Assembly: GCA_027487555.1 (NCBI GenBank)
Contig: JAIYDI010000019.1
Coordinates: forward strand, 248,001 to 312,000
Length of the DNA: 64,000 nt
Direction: 5' to 3'
Source of the DNA: Hyphomicrobiales bacterium
GTDB lineage: Bacteria > Pseudomonadota > Alphaproteobacteria > Rhizobiales > Devosiaceae
Shown here: piece after piece, positions 7,654-15,751 of the stretch
Layout: each line of letters starts with the position of its first letter
How positions within the stretch are numbered: position 1 is the first letter of the stretch
Notes under the pieces: generated by a model
Told to the model about the DNA's origin: nothing
The model's database searches: none
What the model saw: the letters and a program-made list of their open reading frames with translations, nothing else
Program-made: the position numbers and the translations under genes

Positions 7654-8661
7654 TTAGAGCTTGTCGGTGATCTCAGTGGTATAGGCGCCTACCGGCTCCT
7701 TGGAGATGGTCGGGGTCTCGCTGCCCGATGCCGAGAGCAGGGTCTTCACCGTCTGGTTGAAGTCGTCGACGTTGAGCTTGCCCTTGAACTCGGGGTCGAT
7801 GAGCTTGGCCACTTCGCCCATCATGTAGGTCTGGTGCTCGATGGTCGCGGCGCCCGACGGATCGGAATCAACGACGATCTGCGCGGCTTCGGCCGGGTTC
7901 TCGACGGCGGCTTTCCAGCCCTTCATCGAGGCGCGGACGAAGCGAACGAGCTTGTCCTTGAAGGCGGCATCGGCAAGCTTGTCTTCGAGGACATAAAGGC
8001 CGTCCTCAAGCATGCCTACGCCCTCGTCGCGGTAGTTGAAGACCACCAAGTCTTCGGCCTTCAGGCCGCCGTCGAGGATCTGGCCATATTCATTGTAGGT
8101 CATGGCCGAGACGCAAGCCGCCTGCTTCTGCAGAATCGGATCGACATTAAAGCCCTGCTTGAGCACTTCGACGCCATCTGCGCCGCCCTGCGTGGCATAG
8201 CCGAGCTTGGTCATGTAGGCGTAGAACGGATACTCGTTGCCGCCAAACCAGACGCCGAGGGTCTTGCCCTTGAAGTCGGCGCTTGTCGCGACGCCCATGT
8301 CCTTGCGGCAGGCGAGCAGCAGCGCGGAGTTCTTGAACGGCTGGGCAATGTTGATGAGGTTGACGCCCTTCTCGCGGCTGGCGAGAGCATCGGCTGCCCA
8401 GTTGATCACCACGTCGGCAGTACCGCCGACCAGCCCCTGCACCGGGCTGACGTCGGTCGAGCCGCCGTCGATGGTGACCTCAAGGTTCTCTTCTGCATAG
8501 TAGCCCTTCGCGGCGGCCACGTAATAGCCGGCGAACTGCGCCTGCGGCACCCACTTCAGCTTGAGCGTGAGTGTGTCGGCCGCAGAAGCCGAGCCGGCGA
8601 ACGCCGACATTGCCAGGGCCACGAAGGCCACTGCAGTACCCAGAGTCTTTTTCATTTTCAT
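7654..8661 (-). CDS. ABC transporter periplasmic binding protein, NMT1/THI5-like (pyrimidine-type substrate)
   Basis: A 335-residue exported protein. The N-terminus (MKMKKTLGTAVAFVALAMSA then FAGSASA) is a signal peptide cleaved around residue 28. The mature protein begins with LKLKWVPQAQFAGYYVAAAK, the hallmark of the NMT1/THI5-like binding proteins that include the thiamine-pyrimidine receptor ThiY. AGGAG precedes the ATG at 8661; the second ATG at 8655 has better spacing and may be used. It is the last gene of the pyrimidine catabolism operon, after two permeases and an ATPase. The position suggests uptake of uracil, thymine, dihydropyrimidines or a related ring compound; the substrate is inferred from context. 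Confidence 0.85.
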   Translation of the reverse strand: MKMKKTLGTAVAFVALAMSAFAGSASAADTLTLKLKWVPQAQFAGYYVAAAKGYYAEENLEVTIDGGSTDVSPVQGLVGGTADVVINWAADALASREKGVNLINIAQPFKNSALLLACRKDMGVATSADFKGKTLGVWFGGNEYPFYAYMTKLGYATQGGADGVEVLKQGFNVDPILQKQAACVSAMTYNEYGQILDGGLKAEDLVVFNYRDEGVGMLEDGLYVLEDKLADAAFKDKLVRFVRASMKGWKAAVENPAEAAQIVVDSDPSGAATIEHQTYMMGEVAKLIDPEFKGKLNVDDFNQTVKTLLSASGSETPTISKEPVGAYTTEITDKL

Positions 8662-8680
8662 TCCTCTCCTGTGGTCGCGT

Positions 8681-9793
8681 TTACGTCTTTCCGGCGCGGA
8701 TAGACGGATGCCAGAATGTGACGGCGCGCTCGGTGAGCGCGACGACGCCGTAAAAGACCGATCCCGCGACGGCCGATACGGCGATTTCTGCCCAGACAAG
8801 GTCGATATCCATGCGACCGACGGCCGTGGATATCCGGAAGCCCATTCCCACAATGGGTGTCCCGAAAAACTCCGCCACGATTGCGCCAATCAGGGCCAGA
8901 GTCGAGTTGATCTTGAGGGCATTGAAGATGAAGGGCGCCGCTGCCGGCAACCGAAGCTTGAACAGAGTTGACCAGTAACCCGATGCATAGCTCCGCATCA
9001 GGTCTCGTTCCATGGCCCCGGACGTGTTCAGTCCGGCCACGGCATTCACCAGCATGGGGAAGAAGGTCATCAGCACGACGACGGCGGCTTTCGACGGCCA
9101 GTCGAAGCCGAACCACATCACCATTATGGGCGCGATACCAACCAGAGGCAGCGCCGAAACAAAGTTCCCGATGGGCAGGAGGCCACGCTTGAGGAACGGC
9201 GAGCGGTCGACCGCGATGGCGATGAGCAGCCCTGCAAGGTTGCCGAGGATATAGCCAGCCAGCACCGCCTTCAGGAATGTCTGCTGGAAATCGGCCCAGA
9301 GCATCGCGGTGTTGGCGACGATGCGGGCCCAGATGACGGAAGGGGCAGGCATGATCACCAGTGGCACATTGCCGCCGCGCACGCCAGCTTCCCAGGCCAC
9401 CAGAATTGTTGCGCCGAACGCCAATGGCACCAGCATGCCTATCACGCCCTTTCGGGCCGCACCTGGATCCGTCGACAGGCGCTGGGCGAAGGCCCATGCC
9501 ATGAACCACATACTGGTGAGCAGCAGCCAGAAGCCGTCGCCTGCCGCATCGAACTGGTCGAGCCAGGACAGCACCAGCACCGCGCCACCGAGCGCGGCGA
9601 TACCACTCAGCCAGGCGGGGATCCGCATCCGGCAGACGCCCACCGCACCCACCACCACCGCGCAGTAGGCGAGATGCGCGACATTGGTCCAACTGACGAC
9701 GGGCAGTTGCGCGTTGAAGCCGATCGGCAAGAGCAGTGAGCCAATCGCCGCGACGGCCGCGAGGAAGGCAAGCAGAGGGTCGAGCCGGCTCAT
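8681..9793 (-). CDS. ABC transporter permease with extra N-terminal membrane region
   Basis: A 370-residue inner-membrane permease of the SsuC/ThiX type. The C-terminal ~250 residues form the usual permease domain, with the coupling loop in DLMRSYASGYWSTLFKLRLP. The first ~120 residues hold about four additional hydrophobic segments that typical family members (about 250-270 residues) lack. Its start overlaps the stop of the second permease gene by 4 bp (ATGA). The two permeases would form a heterodimer with the ATPase at 11149-11928. Confidence 0.86.
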   Translation of the reverse strand: MSRLDPLLAFLAAVAAIGSLLLPIGFNAQLPVVSWTNVAHLAYCAVVVGAVGVCRMRIPAWLSGIAALGGAVLVLSWLDQFDAAGDGFWLLLTSMWFMAWAFAQRLSTDPGAARKGVIGMLVPLAFGATILVAWEAGVRGGNVPLVIMPAPSVIWARIVANTAMLWADFQQTFLKAVLAGYILGNLAGLLIAIAVDRSPFLKRGLLPIGNFVSALPLVGIAPIMVMWFGFDWPSKAAVVVLMTFFPMLVNAVAGLNTSGAMERDLMRSYASGYWSTLFKLRLPAAAPFIFNALKINSTLALIGAIVAEFFGTPIVGMGFRISTAVGRMDIDLVWAEIAVSAVAGSVFYGVVALTERAVTFWHPSIRAGKT

Positions 9794-10713
9794 GGACGTG
9801 CCCCCATCACCCGTACCGACGCGCGCTCGACGAGGCCGACTATTGCAACCAGTATACCGGCGAGAATGGAAGCCAGTATCAGGGCCGACCAGATCTGGAT
9901 GGTTTGCCCGTTATACGATCCGATGAGCAGCTTGGCGCCGATGCCGGACTGCGCGCCGGTTGGAAGTTCTGCAACGATGGCACCGACGAGGCTTGCCGCG
10001 ACGCCCACCTTCATCGACGCAAACAGGAAGGGTACTGCCGCAGGCAGCCGCAGCAGCCTGAGCGTTTGGAACGACGAGGCGCTGTAGGTGCGCATCAGGT
10101 CGATCTGGATGAGCTCGGGGCTGCGCAGCCCCTTCACCATGCCCACCACCACCGGGAAGAAACTCAGGTACATCGAGATCACGCCCTTGCTCACCAGTTG
10201 GGCGCCTTCGGCATTGAGCCGCAGCGCCTGCGCGATGAGGTTCTGGCCGGTGAGCAGGTTGAAGAACAGCACCACTATAACCGGCGCCACGGCGAGGATA
10301 GGCACGGTCTGGCTGGCGATGATCCACGGCATCAGCGAGCGATCCGCCGCCCGGTTGTGCACGATGAAGATGGCGAGTGCTACGCCAAGCACCGTGCCCA
10401 TCACGAAGCCGAGCAGCGTCGCCGAGAGCGTGATCCATGCGTGATAGATGAGGCTGCGCTTGTTGGAGGGCGCAAGGGTCAGGGTGGAATTGTACAGGTC
10501 GATGGCAACCTGGTGAGGGGCCGGCATGATCGGCCGATTATAGCTCCACGTCCGCAAGACCAGGCCGAAGAAATCCGGTGTGATCCCTTCGCGCGACAGC
10601 CTGTCGAGGATCACCGGCGAGTTGAGCCAGATTGCCGCCCCATACCAGATGACAATCAGGGCAGCGACCATGGTCAGAACGGGAACGACGCTGTTTCCGA
10701 AGCCTGATCTCAT
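9790..10713 (-). CDS. ABC transporter permease
   Basis: A 307-residue inner-membrane permease of the same family as its downstream partner. About six to seven hydrophobic segments are visible, and the coupling-loop motif reads DLMRTYSASSFQTLRLLRLP. Its start overlaps the stop of the GNAT gene upstream by 4 bp, and its stop overlaps the start of the second permease by 4 bp, so the three are translated as a coupled unit. It should import the ligand of the NMT1/THI5-like binding protein. Confidence 0.86.
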   Translation of the reverse strand: MRSGFGNSVVPVLTMVAALIVIWYGAAIWLNSPVILDRLSREGITPDFFGLVLRTWSYNRPIMPAPHQVAIDLYNSTLTLAPSNKRSLIYHAWITLSATLLGFVMGTVLGVALAIFIVHNRAADRSLMPWIIASQTVPILAVAPVIVVLFFNLLTGQNLIAQALRLNAEGAQLVSKGVISMYLSFFPVVVGMVKGLRSPELIQIDLMRTYSASSFQTLRLLRLPAAVPFLFASMKVGVAASLVGAIVAELPTGAQSGIGAKLLIGSYNGQTIQIWSALILASILAGILVAIVGLVERASVRVMGARP

Positions 10714-11156
10714 TGACGAGCCTCCCGCGACCAGCGGTAGAGGATATCCGGAAGTCGCTCGTCGTTCTCGCCCTCGGTCCGGCGTATTTCGATAAAGCCT
10801 TCGCGCTCATAGAAGCGTTGCGCGTCGCCGTTTGCCGCAAAGGTCCAGAGTTCGAGCATGTCGCTCTCGGCCTTGGCGCGATCGAGCAGCCCTTTACCGA
10901 AACCCTGAGAACGGGCCCCTTGTGCGGCGTAGAGCGCTGAGACGGTGCCCGTATCTGGCAGCATCGCGAGGAAGGCGGCGGGTGGGTCGCCAACGACAAA
11001 GGCCCGCTGCGCCCCGATCAGCACGTCACGGCAGAAGCCCTCGGTTTCGGCATAGTTGTGCAGTTTCGGCATCCAGGGCGTGGCATCGAGCCACGATTGC
11101 AGGATTGCCGCACAGGCCGGCGCGTCGGCAGCCGTTGCGAGCCGGATTTCACTCAT
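10710..11156 (-). CDS. GNAT-family N-acetyltransferase inside the ABC importer operon
   Basis: A 148-residue acetyltransferase. IRLATAADAPACAAIL begins the fold, the acetyl-CoA loop is GARSQGFGKGLLDRAK, and ELWTFAANGDAQRFYEREGF is the typical fourth-motif region. It overlaps the ATPase gene by 8 bp and the first permease gene by 4 bp, so it is clearly part of the transport operon rather than an isolated insertion. A GNAT in this place may acetylate the imported compound or a pathway amine such as beta-alanine; that is a guess. Confidence 0.83.
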   Translation of the reverse strand: MSEIRLATAADAPACAAILQSWLDATPWMPKLHNYAETEGFCRDVLIGAQRAFVVGDPPAAFLAMLPDTGTVSALYAAQGARSQGFGKGLLDRAKAESDMLELWTFAANGDAQRFYEREGFIEIRRTEGENDERLPDILYRWSREARQ

Positions 11157-11928
11157 CGTAGCTGTGCCCCGCGCGCAGGCCCTCGCGGACGCGATGCGCG
11201 ATCTCGAGGAACTCCGGCGTCTCGCGAATTTCGAGCGGGCGCTCCTTGGGCAGCGGCGAAATGATGACGTCGGTGACGCGGCCCGGTCGCGGCGACATCA
11301 CCACGATCTTGGTCGAGAGGTACACCGCCTCGGGGATCGAGTGGGTGACGAAGGCGATGGTCTTCTGCGTCCGCGCCCAGAGCTTGAGGAGCTCCGAATT
11401 CAGGTGATCACGCACGATCTCGTCGAGCGCACCGAAGGGCTCGTCCATCAGCAACAGGTCGGCATCGAACGCGAGCGCGCGCGCGATCGAGGCGCGCTGC
11501 TGCATGCCACCCGAGAGCTGCCAGGGGAACTTCTTCTCGAAGCCCGAGAGGTTGACGAGTTCCAGCGATTTCCTGATGCGCTCGCGGCGCTCGGTTTCGG
11601 AAAAGCGCATGATCTCGAGCGGCAGCGCGACGTTCTTTTCGATGTTTCGCCACGGAAACAGCGCCGGCGCCTGGAACACATAGCCATAGGAGCGGTTCAC
11701 CCGCGCCTCGGACGGCGATGTGCCGTTGACGGTAATCGTGCCCGAAGTCGGCTGCTCGAGATCGGCGATGACGCGCAGGAACGTCGTCTTGCCGCAGCCC
11801 GACGGCCCGATGAACGAGACGAACTCGCCCTTCTCGATCTCGAGATTGACGTTCGACAGCGCGACCACGTCGCCATCCGCCGTGGGGAAAGTCAGGCCCA
11901 GGCTCTTGGCTGAAACCACCGACGTCAA
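11149..11928 (-). CDS. ABC transporter ATPase of the pyrimidine-type importer
   Basis: A 259-residue ATPase of the SsuB/TauB/ThiZ group. Walker A is GPSGCGKTT (residues ~42-50), the Q-loop lies in YVFQAPAL, the signature is LSGGMQQR, Walker B with the catalytic Glu is LLLMDEPFGALD, and the switch His is in THSIPEA. The start is TTG at 11928 with GGAG 7 nt upstream. It is the first transport gene after dihydropyrimidinase, separated by a 72-bp gap containing a hairpin. It energises the two permeases at 8681-10713. Confidence 0.88.
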   Translation of the reverse strand: MTSVVSAKSLGLTFPTADGDVVALSNVNLEIEKGEFVSFIGPSGCGKTTFLRVIADLEQPTSGTITVNGTSPSEARVNRSYGYVFQAPALFPWRNIEKNVALPLEIMRFSETERRERIRKSLELVNLSGFEKKFPWQLSGGMQQRASIARALAFDADLLLMDEPFGALDEIVRDHLNSELLKLWARTQKTIAFVTHSIPEAVYLSTKIVVMSPRPGRVTDVIISPLPKERPLEIRETPEFLEIAHRVREGLRAGHSYDE

Positions 11929-11950
11929 ATCATCACTCCGGTTGCGTTGG

Positions 11951-11973
11951 GGGCGACGGAAATTCCGTCGCCC
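11951..11973. other. Hairpin between dihydropyrimidinase and transporter genes
   Basis: GGGCGACGGAA (11951-11961) and TTCCGTCGCCC (11963-11973) are exact reverse complements separated by one base. In RNA this gives an 8-bp GC-rich stem with a small loop. No T-tract follows, so it may stabilise or attenuate the message at the enzyme/transporter boundary rather than end it. Confidence 0.6.
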
Positions 11974-12000
11974 GGTCGGGACATCCTGCAGTAAGTCACA

Positions 12001-13449
12001 TCACACTCCGGTCTCGGGAATGCCGGTGCGCTCGACTTTCCGCGGCGCGACCAGTTCCTTCCATTGGCTGAGCGCGCGGTTGACCGGGTTCTTCGGCTCG
12101 CGGGCAACATATTTGCCGTGGCCCTGCCTGGTGTCGATCTTGTCCTCGGTGACTGCGACATGGCCGCGCGTCAGCGTGAAGCGCGGCAGGCCGGTGACTT
12201 CGAAACCCTCGAACACGTTGTAGTCGATCACCGACTGCTGGGTCTTGGCAGAAATGGTCTTCTTGCGCTTCGGATCCCACACCACGAGGTCGGCATCGGC
12301 GCCCACCAGAACCGCACCCTTTTTGGGGTACATGTTGAGGATCTTGGCGATATTGGTCGAAGTGACCGCCACGAACTCGTTCGGCGTCAGCCGGCCAGTG
12401 TTGACGCCCCGGGTCCAGAGCACCGGCAACCGGTCCTCGAGCCCACCGGTACCATTCGGGATCTTGGCGAAGTTGCCGACGCCATTGCGCTTCTGCGCCG
12501 TGGTGAAGGCACAATGGTCGGTGGCGACGCAGGAGAGCGAGCCTGACTGCAGCCCGGCCCAGAGCGAATCCTGATGCTGCTTGTTGCGGAAGGGCGGGCT
12601 CATCACCCGGCGGGCCGCATAATCCCAGTCGCGGTTGAAATACTCGCTCTCATCGAGGGTGAGGTGCTGCACCAGGGGCTCGCCCCAGACGCGCATGCCT
12701 TTCGCCCGCGCGCGGCGGATGGCCTCGTGGGCCTGCTCGCAACTGACATGCACGACGTAGAGCGGCACGCCCGCCATGTCGGCGATCATGATGGCGCGGT
12801 TGGTGGCTTCGCCTTCCACTTCCGGAGGGCGCGAATAGGCATGGCCCTCCGGGCCGCTATTACCCTCGGCGAGCAGCTTCGCCGTCATGGCGGCGACGAC
12901 ATCGCCGTTTTCGGCATGGACGAGGGGCAGGGCGCCGAGTTCTGCGCAGCGCTGGAACGACGCGAACATCTCGTCGTCGTTCACCATCAACGCGCCCTTG
13001 TAGGCCATGAAATGCTTGAACGAGGTGATGCCACGGTCGACCACGGCCGGCATCTCGTTGAATACCTCTTCGCCCCACCAGGTGATCGCCATGTGGAACG
13101 AATAGTCCGCCGAGGCGCGGGAGGTCTTGTTGTCCCACATCTTCAAGGCGTCGATCAGCGATTGGCCGGGCGACGGCAGGCAGAAGTCCACCACCATGGT
13201 CGTGCCGCCCGAGAGTGCGGCGCGGGTGCCGCTCTCGAAGTCATCCGCCGAATAGGTGCCCATGAACGGCATCTCGAGGTGGGTATGCGGGTCGATGCCG
13301 CCGGGCATGACGTAGCAGCCGGTGGCGTCGAGCACGTCGCCGCCCGAGAGGCTCTGCCCGATCTCGGTTATCACGCCGTTCTCGACGCGCACATCGGCAT
13401 CATAGGAAAGGTCGGCGGTGACGACGGTTCCGCCCTTGATGATTGTCAT
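12001..13449 (-). CDS. hydA: Dihydropyrimidinase
   Basis: A 482-residue cyclic amidohydrolase. It opens dihydrouracil or dihydrothymine to N-carbamoyl-beta-alanine or its methyl analogue, step two of reductive pyrimidine breakdown. The metal ligands are visible: DPHTH (residues 54-57), the carboxylated Lys151 in KHFMAYKG, His in LPLVHAENGD and in YVVHVSCEQ, and Asp in CVATDHCAF. The length matches the family. It lies in the same leftward run as the amidohydrolase, dehydrogenase and aminotransferase that finish the pathway. A strict hydantoinase is less likely given the neighbours. Confidence 0.93.
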   Translation of the reverse strand: MTIIKGGTVVTADLSYDADVRVENGVITEIGQSLSGGDVLDATGCYVMPGGIDPHTHLEMPFMGTYSADDFESGTRAALSGGTTMVVDFCLPSPGQSLIDALKMWDNKTSRASADYSFHMAITWWGEEVFNEMPAVVDRGITSFKHFMAYKGALMVNDDEMFASFQRCAELGALPLVHAENGDVVAAMTAKLLAEGNSGPEGHAYSRPPEVEGEATNRAIMIADMAGVPLYVVHVSCEQAHEAIRRARAKGMRVWGEPLVQHLTLDESEYFNRDWDYAARRVMSPPFRNKQHQDSLWAGLQSGSLSCVATDHCAFTTAQKRNGVGNFAKIPNGTGGLEDRLPVLWTRGVNTGRLTPNEFVAVTSTNIAKILNMYPKKGAVLVGADADLVVWDPKRKKTISAKTQQSVIDYNVFEGFEVTGLPRFTLTRGHVAVTEDKIDTRQGHGKYVAREPKNPVNRALSQWKELVAPRKVERTGIPETGV

Positions 13450-13513
13450 GTCCTGGTGCTCGCTCTCATTTGTATTCTGTGACCTTCATCTCCAAGGTGC
13501 CGCACCATCGCTG

Positions 13514-13861
13514 CTATCCGACAAGAGCGCAGCGCTTCTCGTCGACGAGGCGCCCATCCCTGAAGAAATGCGCGCGGGTCTCCGCCCCGATCACGAAGGC
13601 CACAGCAGAGCCAGTTGGCGGCGGCAGCGCTCCGAAGACGATGATGGAATCTCCATAGGGCACCCGGGCGCTGACCGAATATTTGACTATCATGCCACCC
13701 CGGTCGAGGGTGATCACCTCGTCAGAGGCGGTGTAATCGAAGGCGAAATCGATGCTGCTGTCGGAGAAATAGCACTCTACGCGTGCAGTCTCGGGCGCCG
13801 CGGCCTGCGTGGTCGACACGAAGAGCATTCCCGCGAGAATGGCCGACACGAACTGTTTCAC
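13514..13861 (-). CDS. Small secreted protein of unknown function
   Basis: A 115-residue protein with a signal peptide (VKQFVSAILAGMLFVSTTQA, start GTG). The mature part has two cysteines (RVECYFSD, EKRCALVG) that could form a disulfide, and it is rich in beta-type sequence. No family is recognised. The GTG overlaps the stop of the amidohydrolase gene as GTGA, so it is translated by coupling within the pyrimidine operon. A longer frame extends upstream but overlaps the amidohydrolase coding region and is rejected. Its role in pyrimidine use, if any, is unknown. Confidence 0.68.
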   Translation of the reverse strand: MKQFVSAILAGMLFVSTTQAAAPETARVECYFSDSSIDFAFDYTASDEVITLDRGGMIVKYSVSARVPYGDSIIVFGALPPPTGSAVAFVIGAETRAHFFRDGRLVDEKRCALVG

Positions 13862-15108
13862 CCCGAAATCTCCGCTGTTTCGAGCACCGCATGCAGCAGC
13901 ACGTCGCAGCCAGCACCGGCCCATTCCTTGGAGATATTCTCGGCCTCGTTGTGGCTCAGCCCACCGACGCAGGGGCACATGATCATGGTCGAAGGCGCGA
14001 CTTTCGCTGCCCAGCACGCATCATGCCCGGCGCCCGAGATGATGTTCATGTGGCTATAGCCGAGCCGCTCGGCGGCGGCGCGGACACGCGAGACGAGGGT
14101 GGGATCGAAGGTCACCGGATCGAAATGCCCCACGGCCTCGACCGCGCAGCCGACACCGAGCGCCGCGGCGATTTCTGCCGCCTCCTTCTCGATGCGGGCG
14201 CGCATGCCATCGAGCTTCGCCTGATCCGGCGAGCGGATATCGACGGTGAACACCACGGTTCCAGGAAGCACATTGCGGGAATTGGGCGAGAACTTCACCT
14301 GCCCGACGCCACCCACGGCGCCCGGCTGCGCATCCATCGCGACTGTCTGCACCATCTCGATGATGCGGGCCATGGCAAGCCCGGCATTCACCCGCATGGT
14401 CATCGGGGTGGAGCCGGTATGGGCCTCCTTGCCGGTGAGGGTGAATTCGAGCCACCAAAGGCCCTGGCAATGGGTGACGACGCCGATCTGCTTTTGCTCG
14501 GCTTCGAGGATCGGGCCCTGCTCGATGTGATATTCGAGATAGGCGTGCATCTTGCGATTGCCGACCTCTTCGTCGCCCACCCAGCCGATGCGCCTGAGCT
14601 CATCGCCGAAGGTCTTGCCGTCCATGTCCTTGCGGCCATAGGCATAATCGAGGCCAAACTGCCCGGCGAACACGCCCGAAGCCATCATGGCCGGGGCAAA
14701 GCGCGCGCCTTCCTCGTTGGTCCAGTTGGTGACGACGATCGGATGCTTGGTCTTGATCCCGAGGTCGTTGAGCGAGCGGATGACTTCGAGCCCCGCGAGC
14801 ACGCCGAGCACGCCATCATAGCGGCCGCCGGTCGGCTGCGTGTCGAGATGCGAGCCAACATAGACGGGCAGGGCGTCGGGGTCGGTGCCCGGGCGCGTCA
14901 TGAACATGGTGCCCATCTTGTCGACGCCCATCGTCATGCCGGCAGCTTCGCACCACTGCTGGAACAGGCGCCGACCTTCCGCGTCCGCATCGGTCAGCGT
15001 CTGGCGGTTCGAACCGCCCGCAATGCCGGGCCCGATTTCGGCGAGCTCATGGATGGTGCTCCACAGCCGATCGGGGTTGATGCGAAGGTTTTCACCGGGT
15101 GCGGGCAT
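13858..15108 (-). CDS. pydC: N-carbamoyl-beta-alanine amidohydrolase (M20 family Zn/Mn hydrolase)
   Basis: A 416-residue metal-dependent hydrolase of the beta-ureidopropionase/allantoate amidohydrolase/L-carbamoylase group. GSHLDTQPTGGRYDGVLG supplies His and Asp ligands, NEEGARFAP the bridging Glu, EYHIEQGP a further conserved Glu, and GAGHDACWAA the second-site His. It would release CO2 and NH3 from N-carbamoyl-beta-alanine to give beta-alanine. Sequence alone does not separate it from allantoate amidohydrolase; the flanking dihydropyrimidinase and beta-alanine aminotransferase genes favour the pyrimidine role. The gene begins 1 bp after the DUF559 gene ends. Confidence 0.87.
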   Translation of the reverse strand: MPAPGENLRINPDRLWSTIHELAEIGPGIAGGSNRQTLTDADAEGRRLFQQWCEAAGMTMGVDKMGTMFMTRPGTDPDALPVYVGSHLDTQPTGGRYDGVLGVLAGLEVIRSLNDLGIKTKHPIVVTNWTNEEGARFAPAMMASGVFAGQFGLDYAYGRKDMDGKTFGDELRRIGWVGDEEVGNRKMHAYLEYHIEQGPILEAEQKQIGVVTHCQGLWWLEFTLTGKEAHTGSTPMTMRVNAGLAMARIIEMVQTVAMDAQPGAVGGVGQVKFSPNSRNVLPGTVVFTVDIRSPDQAKLDGMRARIEKEAAEIAAALGVGCAVEAVGHFDPVTFDPTLVSRVRAAAERLGYSHMNIISGAGHDACWAAKVAPSTMIMCPCVGGLSHNEAENISKEWAGAGCDVLLHAVLETAEISG

Positions 15109-15109
15109 C

Positions 15110-15751
15110 TCAGTCTCTCTCTAGTCGCGGTAGTTCGGCAGTCAGGTGGCGCGAGCGCATCTTTGTGGTCGCGGCGCTTGCGCCCTTTTTCACTCGCCCC
15201 TCAGGGGCGAGGGTGGCGGACGTGAAACGCTCGCCGGGTGAGGGGTGCAGATCAAGGGCAGCAAGGATGCTGGCCGCTACCCCGTCGATATTGGTCAGCA
15301 CATCGGCCTTCCAGAAACGCAGGATAGAATAGCCTTCGTGTGCAAGGAAGGCGTCGCGAGCCGCATCATGGGCGCTGTCGAGATGCTGACTGCCATCCAC
15401 CTCGATAACGAGGGCCGCCTCGCGGCATGCAAGGTATGCGAAATACGGACCGATTGGAAACTGACGGACGAATTTGTGGTCGGCAAGCCGCCGGCCGCGC
15501 GGCAGCGACCAGAGTTTGCGCTCTGCTTCGGTCTCGGATTTTCGAAGGCAGCGGGCACGGACAGTTGCTGTTGACCGAGCGAATTGCTGAGAGGCTGAAC
15601 CCCTCACCCGACGCTGCGCGTCGACCTCTCCCCTCAGGGGAGAGGTGGTGCAGCCATCGTCTGCTGTGTTCGGGGTGGCGGGGGGGAAGGCCGAAGGGGC
15701 GGCGCCGTTCTGCGCAACCTCTTCAAGCTGTTTCCCCCCAGCTGCCGTCAT
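15110..15751 (-). CDS. DUF559 / Vsr-like endonuclease-fold protein
   Basis: The frame encodes 213 residues, but the recognisable DUF559 core is only about residues 60-165: [37 protein letters not shown] and [11 protein letters not shown], which resemble the very-short-patch repair endonuclease fold. The ATG at 15751 overlaps the upstream dehydrogenase stop (ATGA), so coupled translation is possible, but residues 1-55 are encoded by a repeat and may not be native. The C-terminal ~45 residues also run through an inverted copy of that repeat. The gene sits between two pyrimidine-pathway genes without any functional link I can see, so it may be a small mobile insertion. Function of DUF559 proteins is unproven. 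Confidence 0.7.
   Translation of the reverse strand: MTAAGGKQLEEVAQNGAAPSAFPPATPNTADDGCTTSPLRGEVDAQRRVRGSASQQFARSTATVRARCLRKSETEAERKLWSLPRGRRLADHKFVRQFPIGPYFAYLACREAALVIEVDGSQHLDSAHDAARDAFLAHEGYSILRFWKADVLTNIDGVAASILAALDLHPSPGERFTSATLAPEGRVKKGASAATTKMRSRHLTAELPRLERD
15191..15248 (-). repeat. REP-like repeat, inverted copy at 3' side of DUF559 gene
   Basis: Read on the minus strand, CACCCCTCACCCGGCGAGCG is followed by CTCGCCCCTGAGGGGCGAG, a perfect palindrome around CCCCTGAGGGG. It matches in layout and orientation-reversed form the copy at 15600-15650. It lies inside the 3' coding part of the DUF559 frame. Such CCCCTCACCC...CCCCT(C)AGGGG elements are common intergenic repeats in Hyphomicrobiales. 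Confidence 0.65.
15600..15650 (+). repeat. REP-like repeat at 5' side of DUF559 gene
   Basis: On the plus strand CCCCTCACCCGACGCTGCGC leads to CCTCTCCCCTCAGGGGAGAGG, whose last part is a perfect palindrome. It is the inverted partner of the copy at 15191-15248; the DUF559 core lies between them. It occupies the 5' part of the DUF559 frame. Confidence 0.65.
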
